This document shows, in pieces, positions 35,601 to 45,792 of a stretch of 64,000 bases of DNA (positions are counted from its first letter, which is position 1; every line of letters starts with the position of its first letter). A program made the position numbers and the translations under genes. The notes beneath the pieces were generated by a model. The model made no database searches. It saw nothing but the letters and a program-made list of their open reading frames with translations, and was not told the DNA's origin. Location: contig NC_054750.1 in NCBI RefSeq assembly GCF_018143015.1, positions 8,956,501-9,020,500 on the forward strand, in the 5' to 3' direction. Source of the stretch: Lytechinus variegatus (taxonomy: Eukaryota; Echinodermata; Echinoidea; Temnopleuroida; Toxopneustidae).

Positions 35601-36189
35601 TACTCGAGTATGACGGTCGTATAGCATTGTTCACAGGAGAACCTAAAGCATCAGCAAGGTGTTCTTCAAGATGAGTTGGAAAGAAGAAGATGAAGGGCTT
35701 CTTGAGTATAACTGGTAGGAGATTCGGGCATCCAAAGACGGGATCAATGATAAGAATGTCTACGCTGGCTTCGGTTAGGCTATTAATGAAATTATCATCT
35801 TGCAGCATATCGTCACAGTCATTTAACCAATATTCATGCAGCGCCTCTTTATTCTTTCTAAACTCTCCGAGAAAATCACCAGAGACAGCGGCTCGGGCTA
35901 CAAAGTCTATCTTTTCCTTGAGTCTCCCCTCTGAAGGGGTGCGCTTTGTTCTGACAAAGTTGAAGAGTTTTGAGTATCTGTCGTCGTTGGGTACGGATGT
36001 TACTTCACCGCTGATGATGGCGGTGGCGTTGTGGCCACGCCCAACCAACTCCTCGCCAATAGCAGTTATTGAACTGAAGTGACTGCCTACTCCAGGCCCG
36101 CCATAGAAAGCTATATTCGCCGAATGCACTTTGTCGAATATGAACATCGATGAGATCAGAATGTACAACATTTCTGCCCCAAGATTCAT
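29328..36189 (-). CDS. UDP-glycosyltransferase, UGT family (gene A, intact, 4 coding exons)
   Basis: Exons join as 36189-35329, 35016-34794, 30533-30314 and 29622-29328, all with GT donors and AG acceptors and consistent phases (0, 1, 2). The total is 1,599 nt, or 532 aa, the usual UGT length. By family knowledge the enzyme transfers a sugar from a UDP-sugar to small lipophilic acceptors in the ER lumen. Visible features are a signal peptide (residues 1 to about 23), the catalytic pair His37 (GVGSHF) and Asp149 (IIDPVFGC), FTMGSY, WMPQNDLLGH, the donor-site motif QGGNNGFYE (372-380) with DQ at 396-397, a C-terminal membrane span and a cytosolic tail ending KKDD (ER retrieval). The usual donor-site His (THGG) is Gln372. 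The ATG at 36,189 was chosen because a signal peptide follows and the exon then matches gene B exactly (861 nt). An in-frame ATG 62 codons upstream is less likely. Donor sugar and acceptor are unknown. Confidence 0.93.
29971..30207. mobile_element. C-rich mini-element in intron 3 of UGT gene A
   Basis: It runs from 'actggtggatccagggggca' to 'cctggatccgctcctgg', with three C runs and a G run between. It contains 'aaattaaaattagtaatgta', shared with the copy at 41,179-41,316 in the same intron of gene B and in the same orientation. Confidence 0.68.
30314..30533 (-). CDS. UGT gene A, exon 3 (UDP-sugar binding)
   Basis: 220 bp, the same length as the corresponding exon of vertebrate UGTs. Acceptor TTTCAG|GT, donor AG|GTAACT. 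It encodes HNKTKLIIFQGGNNGFYEVV, HGVPCVVIPLLEDQYDIA and LDYHTLNAEKIEEAVRTVL. Confidence 0.93.
30655..31260. repeat. Tandem array of ~110-bp units with GCGAGCGCGAAGCGCGAGCT core (array 1)
   Basis: The core starts at 30,704, 30,811, 30,934, 31,039 and 31,151 (spacing 105-123 bp), always plus-oriented and followed by 'gaaatttt'. The spacer has 'gggacattttaaggac' and 'atatctcacc.atcaaat'. The core can fold as GCGC-GAA-GCGC. It lies in intron 2 of gene A. Confidence 0.88.
31490..31620 (-). mobile_element. C-rich mini-element fragment
   Basis: On the minus strand it starts 'cagtggcgtaactacgagg' and runs through 'ggaggggg' and 'cacgtgcccccccc' to a pyrimidine/purine-rich tail. It is a common invertebrate repeat start and is truncated. 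Confidence 0.55.
31700..31790. repeat. Degenerate (ATA/ATG)n microsatellite
   Basis: About 90 bp of AAT, AAC and ATG triplets, within intron 2 of gene A. Confidence 0.8.
31990..33110. repeat. Reverse-oriented array of the same ~110-bp hairpin repeat (array 2)
   Basis: Inverse cores (AGCTCGCGCTTCGCGCTCGC and variants) lie at 32,017, 32,206, 32,315, 32,418 (degenerate), 32,528 (degenerate), 32,816 and about 32,985. An isolated one lies at 33,602. Spacing is again near 110 bp or multiples. Units are more diverged than in array 1. It lies in intron 2 of gene A. Confidence 0.8.
33150..33540. mobile_element. Fold-back element built of ~20-nt repeats
   Basis: The left arm is a run of variants of 'atttcgtctaataacca' / 'atttggtctactttc', one about every 20 nt. 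The right arm is the same in inverse ('tagacgaaatg', 'tagaccaaatgg'). The turn is near 33,310-33,345. 'ccacatggtctactttcatt' occurs in the left arm and perfectly inverted in the right. It is non-coding. Confidence 0.75.
34794..35016 (-). CDS. UGT gene A, exon 2
   Basis: 223 bp, acceptor TTTTCTAG|AAC, donor CTTG|GTAAGA. It encodes NLEEFVQSSGEDGIIIFTMG, SYATYMKEELIKEFITAFSR and FKPMTWMPQNDLL, the link between the two Rossmann-like domains and the start of the nucleotide-binding domain. Confidence 0.93.
35329..36189 (-). CDS. UGT gene A, exon 1 (N-terminal acceptor-binding domain)
   Basis: 861 bp in phase 0, donor CAA|GTATGA. It holds the signal peptide, His37, Asp149, RMTFWQRLRNFV and the end DFAVEFPFPIAPNVIPVGG, the segment that leads into the sugar-donor domain. 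Confidence 0.93.
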
Positions 36190-36719
36190 TTTGTTATCTT
36201 CTGTAATCAACGAACGGTTGGTTTCCTTGATTGTCCGGCTCCATATAATCACTGGGAAATTCACAAGAAAAAAAAATCTGAATACGTCAATAAACACAGA
36301 AGAATATATGCTCGATGGATATAGAGCGTATGAAAAACGTATATGCAAAAAGTACACAACGGATACGTTTTCCAACGGATGGCAAGACGCTTTTCCGTTT
36401 TACATCGTCTCTTCATCCGTAAATGCAGTGGGACCGAGCCTTATACTAGGAACATTCTGCATATACGCACTTTTTGATAAGTGCTCAGCTTTTGGAATGA
36501 ACATAATTGATGGACACGACCTCCTTCATGCCCTTGATATAAAGCAGTTTCATGACTGAATTAAGGGGGTATAGCCTGGACAGTAGGTCAGATAATGAAA
36601 CGTTTATGAAAAAAAAACACAGACATGGAACAAAAGTTTGGTTTCCACGGTTTCCTATACAAATGCCTTAAAATAAAAAGAAAATGAAAAGGAAAAAACA
36701 ACACTGAGCGCTCAGATAC

Positions 36720-36985
36720 GTTTTTACAATACAGAGAATAGCTGCTTGAAAATATCAAATAATGCGAGCGCGCAGCGCGAGCTAAAAATGTGCATATTGA
36801 GACCATTGAAAGGAAAGTTTGAAGAACACTTTTTTAAAACATCAATTTGTAAATCAAACAAAATAATGAAAGCTCGATCTCCGAGAACTGTTTCGTATAT
36901 TGACCTCATAGTTTAAGCTCATATCAGCAGGATATGTAAAATATCTCATCGAACAGGCCATGCGAGCACGAAGCGTTAGCGAAAA
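36720..36985. repeat. Hairpin repeat, two more cores (array 3)
   Basis: Plus-oriented cores lie at 36,764 (GCGAGCGCGCAGCGCGAGCT) and 36,962 (degenerate), just upstream of UGT gene A. It is the same family as 30,655-31,260. Confidence 0.75.
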
Positions 36986-39140
36986 TTTTGTATAGTGACA
37001 TGATATATTTTTCCCCAAGTCTTCCCATTTCCTAATTTTATTTACTTGTCTTCCTTATTCTTTTTCTCCATTCTTTTCCATTGATTTTTTTCTTTTCCCT
37101 TTTATGTTTTTGTTTGTTGCTCCGTCATTACAGACCACAAATAGTGAGAGGGACATTTGATATTGTGTCTCCCCCCCCCCCCGTCCTCCCTGGGGTTTCC
37201 TTCCATGGATAGGGGTAATATAGCCTAGAACTTTGATATTGTTGTGTTATTGGCAGAACATGTCAGGGAAGCTCTCGCGCAGTCCTTTACATTTCAAGCT
37301 CGTGTATCTATCAAGTATCAAGTTTGAATCACAGTAATAATATACGCCGATACAACCATATACTTCAAACCTACAGATATTACTTACAGCTTATTAGGAA
37401 ATCCTCTATCGTTTTTCGTCCAAACGTAAAGCAGCACACAATGAGCAACCATTGGCAGGCAAATCGGAGCCAAAAACGGAGTTCTGCTGCGCTACGAAGA
37501 AAAGCATGCATGTGTGTTACCTCGATTCTCAGATGGGGGTGCATTTGACTGGGGATGGGGTTCGATTTTTCAGATAATAGGAACAATTGGAGAGATCACC
37601 AAACTTCTTTCAACTCATTACAATAGCTCTTCCTCGTCCCGAGCAAACAAAAACTGAACGTAGTCTTGCATTTCCAGTCCATTCCCGATGTAGAATAAGC
37701 TATTGGTTTATCAGACTCCGAGTCTGGTCAAAATATTGGCAATTAGTACATGAATATGCTATGTAGATAGTAAGGTGTAGGATAAAAAGAGGGGTTTGGG
37801 TAAAAAAAACCCTCATAATCCTATAGATGCTTGCGTTCATCGGGGATCAACTTCCACCCTCCCCCTCAGGTAATTGTTATATTAGTACAATGTGTAAATA
37901 AGGTGTACTATTATCACTGCAATCCTATTATTTCTAGCAAATATTTGATATAAACATTTTTAGGTTTAACTTAATTACTTTTTAGAAAACCACTTCATTT
38001 TTCCCCAGATTGATATCGTCACCGACTCCATATATCATCTCATTTGATTTCGATTCATTAGAGATGTATTTCCATATCTCGATTGTCCGATCTCCTTTTA
38101 TTTCTATCAGGCATATAATTTAACTAACTCCAGAGTTGATTAAAATATAAACCTATACCAACCGTAGTATATAAAATCCAAATAATTTTGCATTCATTTT
38201 TTGGTCCAACAGGTACACATTGACACAACTTACATGACTTATAGATTTGCTAGAAAACGAAAGAGTAATATTTTATATGACATCTTAGAAAGCGATAGGT
38301 CTCATTTGAATTAGCTAACCATTATAACAGAAGGTTTCTATTTCATTTCATTACGTTATGTTATAATTCGCGTTACTTTTTAACTGAGTTTAAATTTTGA
38401 AATGAAATAAATTCGTTATAAATCATCAATAAACAGGCCAAAAAATTATGTCCATAATGATAAACTTCAATTAACTGATTAATATGCTTCCATTGATTTT
38501 CATTATTCAGTATTCAATGTCATTTTATTGCAGACGGAAGAACATTATAATGCTGTTGATTTGTTTATTACGCTAACACTTGTTCCAATATATTCAAATA
38601 ACGATTTTGCTGTGTAATTGTTTATGTAATGCGTAACAATATAGGCCTAGTGTAAGGTATTTTGCTGTCCGACTCGAAAAGTGTTGCGATATAAAGATGA
38701 TTTGAAAAATAATAAGAACAATCCATACGTATTCGTGCATTATAAACCAGAGTTGCATTCATGATTATCCAACACTTTAAGAATAAAAAAATTATATCAA
38801 AGGAGGAGAAAGTAGACAACATAATAAATCTATATTTACTAGAGATTTTATTAGTTGAATAATTAGTCTGTGAGAATCATGAAATCTAAATTATTGACAT
38901 AAATGATAAACTGTGCAATCAGGTAATTCGGAATGGACAAAATCTTGCCAAATAACAGTAACAGGGTCGTATACTCATGCTTTTGTTTCAATATTTGATC
39001 ATTTACACCACAAGCGATATCTCTATTTAGAATTCAAACTAGAATTCAAACTATTTTGTTTGAAAGATACATTTTAGTCATGATTTAAAGGAGGATATGT
39101 GCGCAAAAGCTGCGTTAAGAGTGAAAACTTGCTTTCATAA
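36986..39140. other. Intergenic DNA between the UGT genes
   Basis: A C run near 37,172 and a pyrimidine-rich tract near 37,000-37,100 belong to eroded C-rich repeats. The remainder is AT-rich without recognisable exons. It would hold the promoter of gene A (nearest part) and the 3' flank of gene B, but I see no definite signal. Confidence 0.35.
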
Positions 39141-39141
39141 G

Positions 39142-39563
39142 CCAGTTCGTAGTTCCACTCTGCGCATGATCGGAAGATTCTGCGCATAATCGGACGAAGG
39201 TCATTTGTACAAAAGTGACATGGTGGTTTAAAATTTAATGAGATGAGCACCAACTTTGATTTTTTATTATTCATGTATTCTTTTGGATTATGTTGTTCAT
39301 TTACATCCACAAAAAAAAACAATGCGTCCACGGACGACTGGTATATCACAGTTTGAAAAGTACATTGTATAACATGCTACAATATGCATTCAAATTAGAA
39401 ATGCAACAAATACCTTCATAGAGTGTTAAATGGTGAGCTATTTTAGTCATCTGGTCTATTCAATTTCTTCACCCTGCTATGTAAGGCATTCTTAATATCT
39501 TGCTTTGAAATCTGCCTATCACAATGGAAGAAATGAAGGGTCATTTGACCAAAATTGAACTGG
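39142..39563. mobile_element. MITE with CCAGTTCGTAGTT end (copy 2, reversed)
   Basis: It is the inverse of 20,675-21,106. The left end CCAGTTCGTAGTTCCAC is kept. The other end lacks about 15 bp of the terminal repeat. The target site is about 130 bp downstream of the stop codon of UGT gene B. Confidence 0.75.
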
Positions 39564-39696
39564 TCTATTCTACAGTTCTAGCGCTCACGTACAGGTTTAC
39601 ACTCCAAGTAATGCTGAAGCCAATTATAGCAATGAAATAAAAAACATTTAAAACAAAATGAGTTCAAATATTAATTTTTTTACCAATTTATTGGTC

Positions 39697-39991
39697 CTAA
39701 TCAAGTTTGTCATTCTTAGTCCCTCTGTTTCTCTGGAAAACATTACAAATTAGTCTAAGTCCTAATCTTAAAGTCAAGTAAATAATGACAAGAATTATTG
39801 TTATAATTGAAAATAAAGAGAGTATTACGTCGATTTGATGGTATTCATACCAATATAACTCTCCTATAACTGATTTAAGAGGGGTTCCGCCATGTTGGAT
39901 CACGTGTTCAACCCAGAAAGCAGCTTTCTCAACTGGCCTCATGGTGCGATGCCTGTACATCGAAGAAATCCTCTTTGCATTCTTCATGTAA
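39697..39991 (-). CDS. UGT gene B, exon 4
   Basis: Acceptor AAATAG|TTAC. It encodes YMKNAKRISSMYRHRTMRPV, FWVEHVIQHGG, one membrane span (VILSLFSIITIILVIIYLTL) and a tail ending TKNDKLD. Its own frame is intact. Confidence 0.88.
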
Positions 39992-40249
39992 CTATTTGAG
40001 TAAAATAAAACAATAAAACAGTATTTAAAAAAAATGAGTTAGAAGGGCTGTATCCCGAATCGGAGGACAAAATCCAAATCGCTCTAAATCCCCTTCCATC
40101 ATGTTCATGTGTACGGCAGCAAAAAGGCAAATTTTTGACGTCTTGCCTCACGTCTTTGGCCTAAACTCCCTCTAAATCAAAGAAATATTTGAAAATACAC
40201 GAATGAAAGAAAAATGGTTCATTTTCATCATCTTGTATCTGTCATATAC

Positions 40250-41035
40250 TTTAAATAAAACTATTCATGATTACCCCACCCGTAACTCTTCTATATTACA
40301 TTAGTTAATCCAAAACCACTTATTGCTCAGAGATCTGTAAGACAACGTGTATATAGTCCTGACCTTTGGAATCCTCTCCCAGACTCAATGATTGTTTTTA
40401 TAATAATTTTTTATTTAACGTATTCACACTAGTTCCAAAAGTTTTTCAAGAAAAGGTATGAAGGTATATGTAATTTACATATAACGACGCAACACAGGGT
40501 CACAATGAAAGACAACACCGTCAGACTCAATTAAATCATCTTGCTCCCTACACTCACTTAAAGTTAAAGTTAAGGCAATGTTACTATCGGAATATGCAAG
40601 GTAAACTTTCTGTGTCATCAATCATAATCATTTCCTATTCTTTATCAAACACCACCACCGTCATCACTATTTCCACCAGCATCTCCGTCATCATCTTCTT
40701 CATCATCATCATCATCATCATCATCATCTTCACTTTCACCATCATCGTCGTTTTCCTTCATGATTATATCTTATAGCAAATGTTTGTTAGTTTGATTTTC
40801 TTTCTTTTTACTTAATTGATACTTTGATAATTCGTAGTCATCCATTATGCTCATAATTAATATATGTTTCGGTTTGTCATATTTCAAGCATTTTTGCCTA
40901 CAATGGCAATCCATCTTCTGCAACTGATTTTTAATATGTTCAATGATATATCTGATTTATTGACAAAATATATTTGCTATATTTATGTTATATTATGTAT
41001 AAAAGAAAAATGAATAAATCAAAATCAAATCATAT
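40250..41035 (+). mobile_element. LINE 3' fragment in intron 3 of UGT gene B
   Basis: Near 40,265-40,390 the plus strand reads IHDYPTRNSSILH, PLIAQRSVRQRVYSPDLWNP and LPDSM, the C-terminus of a CR1/Jockey-type ORF2 (compare HTYPTR...RTIAFEGPRFWNDLPHDM at 4.5-5.0 kb). A 3' UTR with an ATC microsatellite follows. The tail 'aataaatcaaaatcaaatc' lies near 41,010-41,030. Confidence 0.65.
40690..40752. repeat. (ATC)n microsatellite
   Basis: Runs of ATC/TTC triplets inside the LINE 3' fragment. Confidence 0.85.
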
Positions 41036-41178
41036 AGGCCTTCATAACTCACCAACAGTTGATCCAATCAATAAGCGCATAATGACTAGCTTATAGGCTT
41101 CCAAAAACTTAAGTTAAGCGCTATATAAGTATATATTGGTGTATCAGAAGAGTGAATAGCTTTACAACTGACCATGAT

Positions 41179-41316
41179 CTGGCGGATCCAGGAGGGGGCA
41201 CAACCGGCCCGTGCCCCCTTTAAAGGCACAATTAAAATTTGTAATGTAAAAATTCTAAATGCTGTTAAAACAGAAGTGTGCCCCCCCCCCTCCTTTTTTA
41301 GCTGGATACGCCCCTG
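41179..41316. mobile_element. C-rich mini-element in intron 3 of UGT gene B
   Basis: It runs from 'ctggcggatccaggaggggg' to 'gctggatacgcccctg', roughly inverted ends, with 'aattaaaatttgtaatgtaa' and 'gtgtgccccccccccc' inside. It is related to 29,971-30,207 and 24,167-24,325. Confidence 0.7.
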
Positions 41317-41383
41317 TGTAAACCAATAATAGAAAAATGGCACTTTTTCTATTATGTCGTTAGATATATCATCGACAACGTAC

Positions 41384-41603
41384 CTGTTGTTTCCTAATAC
41401 CGTCCTTACAGCCTCCACGATTATGTCAGCATTGAGGGTGTGGTAGTCGAGTTCGATTCCCATTCCATGGTGGACGGTTCGTGAAGCAACATCGAATTGG
41501 TCCATGAGTAATGGGATGACCACGGATGGCACACCGTGGTCAACGACTTCGTAAAAACCATTGTGACCTCCTTGGTAGATGATCAGTTTAGTCTTGTTGT
41601 GTG
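41384..41603 (-). CDS. UGT gene B, exon 3 (UDP-sugar binding)
   Basis: 220 bp, acceptor TTATCAG|CA, donor AACAG|GTACGT. It encodes HNKTKLIIYQGGHNGFYEVV, HGVPSVVIPLLMDQFDVAS and LDYHTLNADIIVEAVRTVLG. The codon split across the junction gives Ala where gene A has Gly (LLAH against LLGH). Confidence 0.9.
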
Positions 41604-42265
41604 CTGATAAAATTTGAAGAGATAATTTCAAATGCAGTATATCCCAACCATGTTTATAGTTTTGTACACCCTCCCCCTCATTTTCATCAGTCCTTGCCAT
41701 GGCAACGGGGCATAGTATACGTATAGGTAGGGGGTGATATACAGTATGCAATGAAAGGGAAGACAAATGACCAAATATTGTCCTGATTTCCAGCGATGGC
41801 ACCGCTACGACCCCCCCCCCCCCCACTTGTTTGAATGTTGCAGATGGTCATTTTAAACATTTCAATATTGTCCCCATATTACAATTAATCATTGTATAAA
41901 AATGTGTGTTTTACTATATATATCAATACATGCAATATAAAAATTGCATATTGCCTTATACTAAGCATACCATATACATGTATCATGGGAAAATATAACT
42001 TACACCACATTATGTCAAGGTCATGAGGAGATGATGTGAAATATGTAAAATAATTTGTGTAAACAAATGGAGGGTCAATCAGCCATTTTGAGGCATGTTT
42101 GCCAATTTGAGGATCCCCATATGTATACCACAAGACTTTTTAAACGTCAATAACTTGCGTATTTCACAACCAATTTTGATGAAACTTGCTTAAAGTTGTT
42201 CCCCTTGTTTTTCTCTTTTCCAATAAGACCGCTTCTCTTCATGGGTTTTGGTTTCCCTAACTCAC

Positions 42266-42488
42266 CTAATAAATCATTTTGTGGCAGCCAGGGCATTGTT
42301 TTTATCTTTGACTGATCGGCCTCCTTAGGGTGATCACGTGTCAATTTCCATACCACCTTTTGAGGTATTCTTGAGAATGCCGTTATAAATTCTTTAATGA
42401 GCTCCTCCTTCATGTAGGTTGCATAGGAACCCATGGTAAAGATGATGATACCATCTTCACCAGAGCTTTGGACGAACTCCTCAAGGCT
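42266..42488 (-). CDS. UGT gene B, exon 2
   Basis: 223 bp, acceptor TTTCCAG|AGC, donor TTAG|GTGAGT. It encodes SLEEFVQSSGEDGIIIFTMG, SYATYMKEELIKEFITAFSR (identical to gene A), then diverges (IPQKVVWKLTRDHPKEADQ) before MPWLPQNDLL. Confidence 0.9.
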
Positions 42489-43261
42489 CTGGAAATGATA
42501 GCATGCATAAAAGTCCATTTAGATCAGTTTAACAAAGGAATCGTTATCGACAATTTTATATAAATCAATATATATATTCCCACCATATAGCAATAGCTCT
42601 ATGTTCCCAATATACATGCTATTTTATATACATGTGTATATTCCCAGTCTGCATTTTTTCGAAAGCAAAGAAGGAATTCTTTATCCGAGGTTGGACTGCA
42701 TGGCAATTTATATATACATATACCTCTACATTGCTCAATGCTGTGTTATTTTCTAGAGGATACTGTCCATTTGTTTTTGGTTATGCCGCGGGTCCCTTTT
42801 GATGAGAGTCTTCAAAATTCATGAAACCATCAGCTCTGAAATCTCCGGTTTTGATTGACGGAGAAGTTGAATAATAACGACTTTATTTTCGATGCTAATA
42901 ACAAAATTCCTGGACCGTTTTGGGGCATCCCAGAAAAAGTGGAATGGCAGATTCATGTCGGCAAACCGTTTACCTTGAAAGATTTTAATTTTATTCTTTT
43001 TTTACTTACAAACCCAACAATGAAATATATTGGTATCAGGACAGGGGCGGCGGAGTTGAATAGGACATGGAATAGGGGCATCTTTTCTGTCGAAAAGGGC
43101 ACTTTCTTATAACAAACAAACAAAAAATGACTTATTTCCCCACTCACATGAGTCAAAAAATTTAAGGAACGTAGGACTATTCTTACAAGTTTTTTCCTTC
43201 ATAAGTAATAACATATAAAATGCAGAATATTGTTTTTGTTTTGTTTCTTACCAATGAAGAT

Positions 43262-43720
43262 TTATTTATTCATCTATTTATTCATTTTCCACTCGTGGGC
43301 TGGATGGCCCTCTTCAGCCACAGGCTGTTCTTCTGAGGGGTCAAGTGGACACGTTTAAAAAAATAAAAACGTGCAATATACAAACAAATACATTTATAAA
43401 AGAAAACATAAATCAGTCCAATTCTATACAAGGTACGTTGCGACTATACAAATTACAACTTATACAAATGGGTTAAGTGGGACGGGGGATGGTAGGGGGT
43501 AGCATGCAGTAAGGGGGAATTTTAATTAGTGTTGAGCTAATGTGATCCGAAGCTTTATATTTAAGGTAGTAAGAGAAGTTTCAGGAGGGATGTACGATAT
43601 CAACTTGTTCCATGACTTTCCGCCTTAAAACAAGAAACGTCTTATGCCATATTCAGTTTTGGGCAGTTCAAAGCCAGTTGGTCATTTCTTTATAGGTATT
43701 TGCCAAAGTATAGCAAATGC
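43262..43720 (-). mobile_element. LINE 3' fragment in intron 1 of UGT gene B
   Basis: On the minus strand near 43,670-43,540 it reads ELPKTEYGIRRFLF, GGKSWNKLISYIPPETSLTT and LNIKLRIT, the C-terminal signature of a CR1/Jockey-like ORF2 (…GAKLWNSLP…). The 3' UTR runs to a T-rich end at 43,262 and contains 'cttcagccacaggctgttctt', similar to 22,235-22,255. Confidence 0.65.
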
Positions 43721-44305
43721 TGGTTGTTCCTGGCGACAATTTATTTGGCAAAGGCTGTGAGGTCAAGGGCATCAGAAATGCGTCAAGTAATCAGGGGCCA
43801 GTTTCTCAATACCTGGACAAGTCAGTCATTATCTTTATCAAACAACCAAGGAGTTGGCTCTAATCTCACTCAACCCGTTTCACGAAAGACCTCCTAACTA
43901 GAGGCGGGAACACTATAAGCCGAGTGGGAACGGGTTTCAGTATCTGTACGAACAAAAGCACAGAGGTCTTTATTAATAATAGACAAGTGACATATATTAT
44001 CACATATGATGCATGATATATCATGGCGATCAAGCATTCCACAAGACATGTCATTTTATCAATTTAAAACAAGTAAATTTACCCTTTTATAAACCAATCG
44101 GCACAGTAGCTGAACTATAAACATTAACACAGATGACCTGACCCAAATTCTTCTACCAATAATCACTGTCAATATAAAAACTCCTTTTATTTTTCATTCA
44201 ACACACCAAGCTAGGTTTAATAACCTGATCACGTGACCTCTGTATCCCTACTTAACAAATGATCAAGCCATCTCCTCAATTCTTGTCTTAGATTGTACAA
44301 TGTAT

Positions 44306-44340
44306 ATCTTATCCTGACAATGCAGATGTCAGGATAAGAT
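44306..44340. repeat. Perfect 14-bp-stem hairpin
   Basis: ATCTTATCCTGACA (44,306-44,319) and its perfect inverse (44,327-44,340) are separated by 7 nt. It lies in intron 1 of UGT gene B. Confidence 0.8.
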
Positions 44341-44404
44341 AAAGCTCAAATAGTGCTATCCTGGTTCCTCCTTTTTAAAGAAAGCACATATTACATGTTG
44401 AATA

Positions 44405-44443
44405 ATGATATTGTTAGTTCATAAAATGAACTAACAATATCAT
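44405..44443. repeat. Perfect 18-bp-stem hairpin
   Basis: ATGATATTGTTAGTTCAT (44,405-44,422) and its perfect inverse (44,426-44,443) are separated by AAA only. It lies 65 bp from the hairpin at 44,306. Confidence 0.85.
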
Positions 44444-45029
44444 GATAAAGGAACAAAGACAAAATATCTTTGCAGGTAATGTTATCAAAATATCCCAAGA
44501 CCAGAAACATTGATAAATCTTAGAAACTATAAATATCTTAATATCTGCATCAGATCTAACTTTTATCAACCAGTCCAATCCAAACATCAGACTTTCATTC
44601 TTTTGTAAATTACAAACCAACTACAATAATCTTCCGATCTAACCCTTACCACTGTTCTTTCTCCTATTATTCTTTATAAGATTCACACGTAACAATATTC
44701 TTTTTGCATCAATCTGCAAAATGAGAAATAAGGTTTAAATAATTGAAGGCGCTAGATCTGACAAAGTTGATTATCACTGTTTGATGTGCCATGATTAACA
44801 TGCCTTCGCCAGGATGTAAAACAGAAACGCATATTAACAGACTGAACATTTTGAACAAACTAGAAAAGAAAAGGGGCATTTATCAACAATAAATAAGGGC
44901 ATTTAGTTCGAGGTTCCAAGGGATGAATTTCATTTTAAAAAGAAAAAGAAGTAGCGAATGGGGCAAATCGTAGGGATTAGCGATTCAATGGTGCACTTTC
45001 AGAATGAAGCAGAATGCTAAATACAGAAA

Positions 45030-45620
45030 CCTGGGGCTCATATATACGGGCACGGAAAGAGCGGTTTTTAAGGACAACTTATCTGATAATGGCACCTGTG
45101 AGAAGACACATTATGGCACCTACGAGAAGGCAAAGGGACACTCGCTAACACATAAAACGGCTCCTTCTCAGGTGAAAGGTCGGGCACAGACCACGTTCGT
45201 GAGGGACACAGAGGGCTCTGATACGAGAAAGGGCACTTACACGAAGGCAAGGGCACTTGTTCACACATAGAACACCTTAAAAGGGGTCCATCTCAGGTGA
45301 AAATGGCATAGAACACGTTCGTGAGGGGGCATTATTTGGTACAAATTGGTACTGATACGAGAAATTGCACTTACTAGCACATAAAACGGGTCCTTTTCGG
45401 GTAAATGTGGCACAGAATATCGTGAGAGGCATTATTTGTATTTTTTTAAATGGCACTTATAAATACGAGAAAGGGCACTTGGTAACACCTAAAACGGGTC
45501 ATCCTCAGGTGAAAAGGTACAGTAATTGTTCGTGAGGCAGCATTTTTCTTGCGTCAAAAATACACTTTTCAGTGTTTCAAAAAATGGGGGAAATGTGCCC
45601 CCAGCCCCCATGATCGCCGC
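45030..45620. repeat. Dispersed repeat with ~110-bp internal units (copy 2)
   Basis: It is the reverse of 7335-7795. 'cataaaacgggtccttctcaggtg' variants start near 45,150, 45,267, 45,378 and 45,487 (period about 110). 'gagaaagggcactt' lies between units. It ends in 'gccgccccc'. It lies in intron 1 of UGT gene B. Confidence 0.7.
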
Positions 45621-45792
45621 CCCCCTGCCAATATAACCCAGTTTAAAGGCGTCGTACTGTAACTGCCTTATAAACATAAAAGTAATCCCTTGGTACCATA
45701 ATATTATTGGCAACACCGACCCTTTTGATAATCATCTATTTTTTTCTTCTTCTTTTACTGTTGAACATAAGAGAATTACACATTTGACTTAC

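Noticed and set aside
36190-36375. 62-codon N-terminal extension of UGT gene A from an upstream ATG
   Set aside because: The internal ATG at 36,189 is followed directly by a signal peptide and gives the same exon length as gene B, while the extension has no UGT similarity.
41604-41826. Upstream extension of UGT gene B exon 3 (open frame continuing past the acceptor)
   Set aside because: The extension runs through a clear splice acceptor into intron and a C run. The 220-bp exon length equals gene A.
44306-44443. Pre-microRNA hairpins
   Set aside because: Stems of 14 and 18 bp are too short for a ~22-nt duplex, and loops of 7 and 3 nt are not typical.
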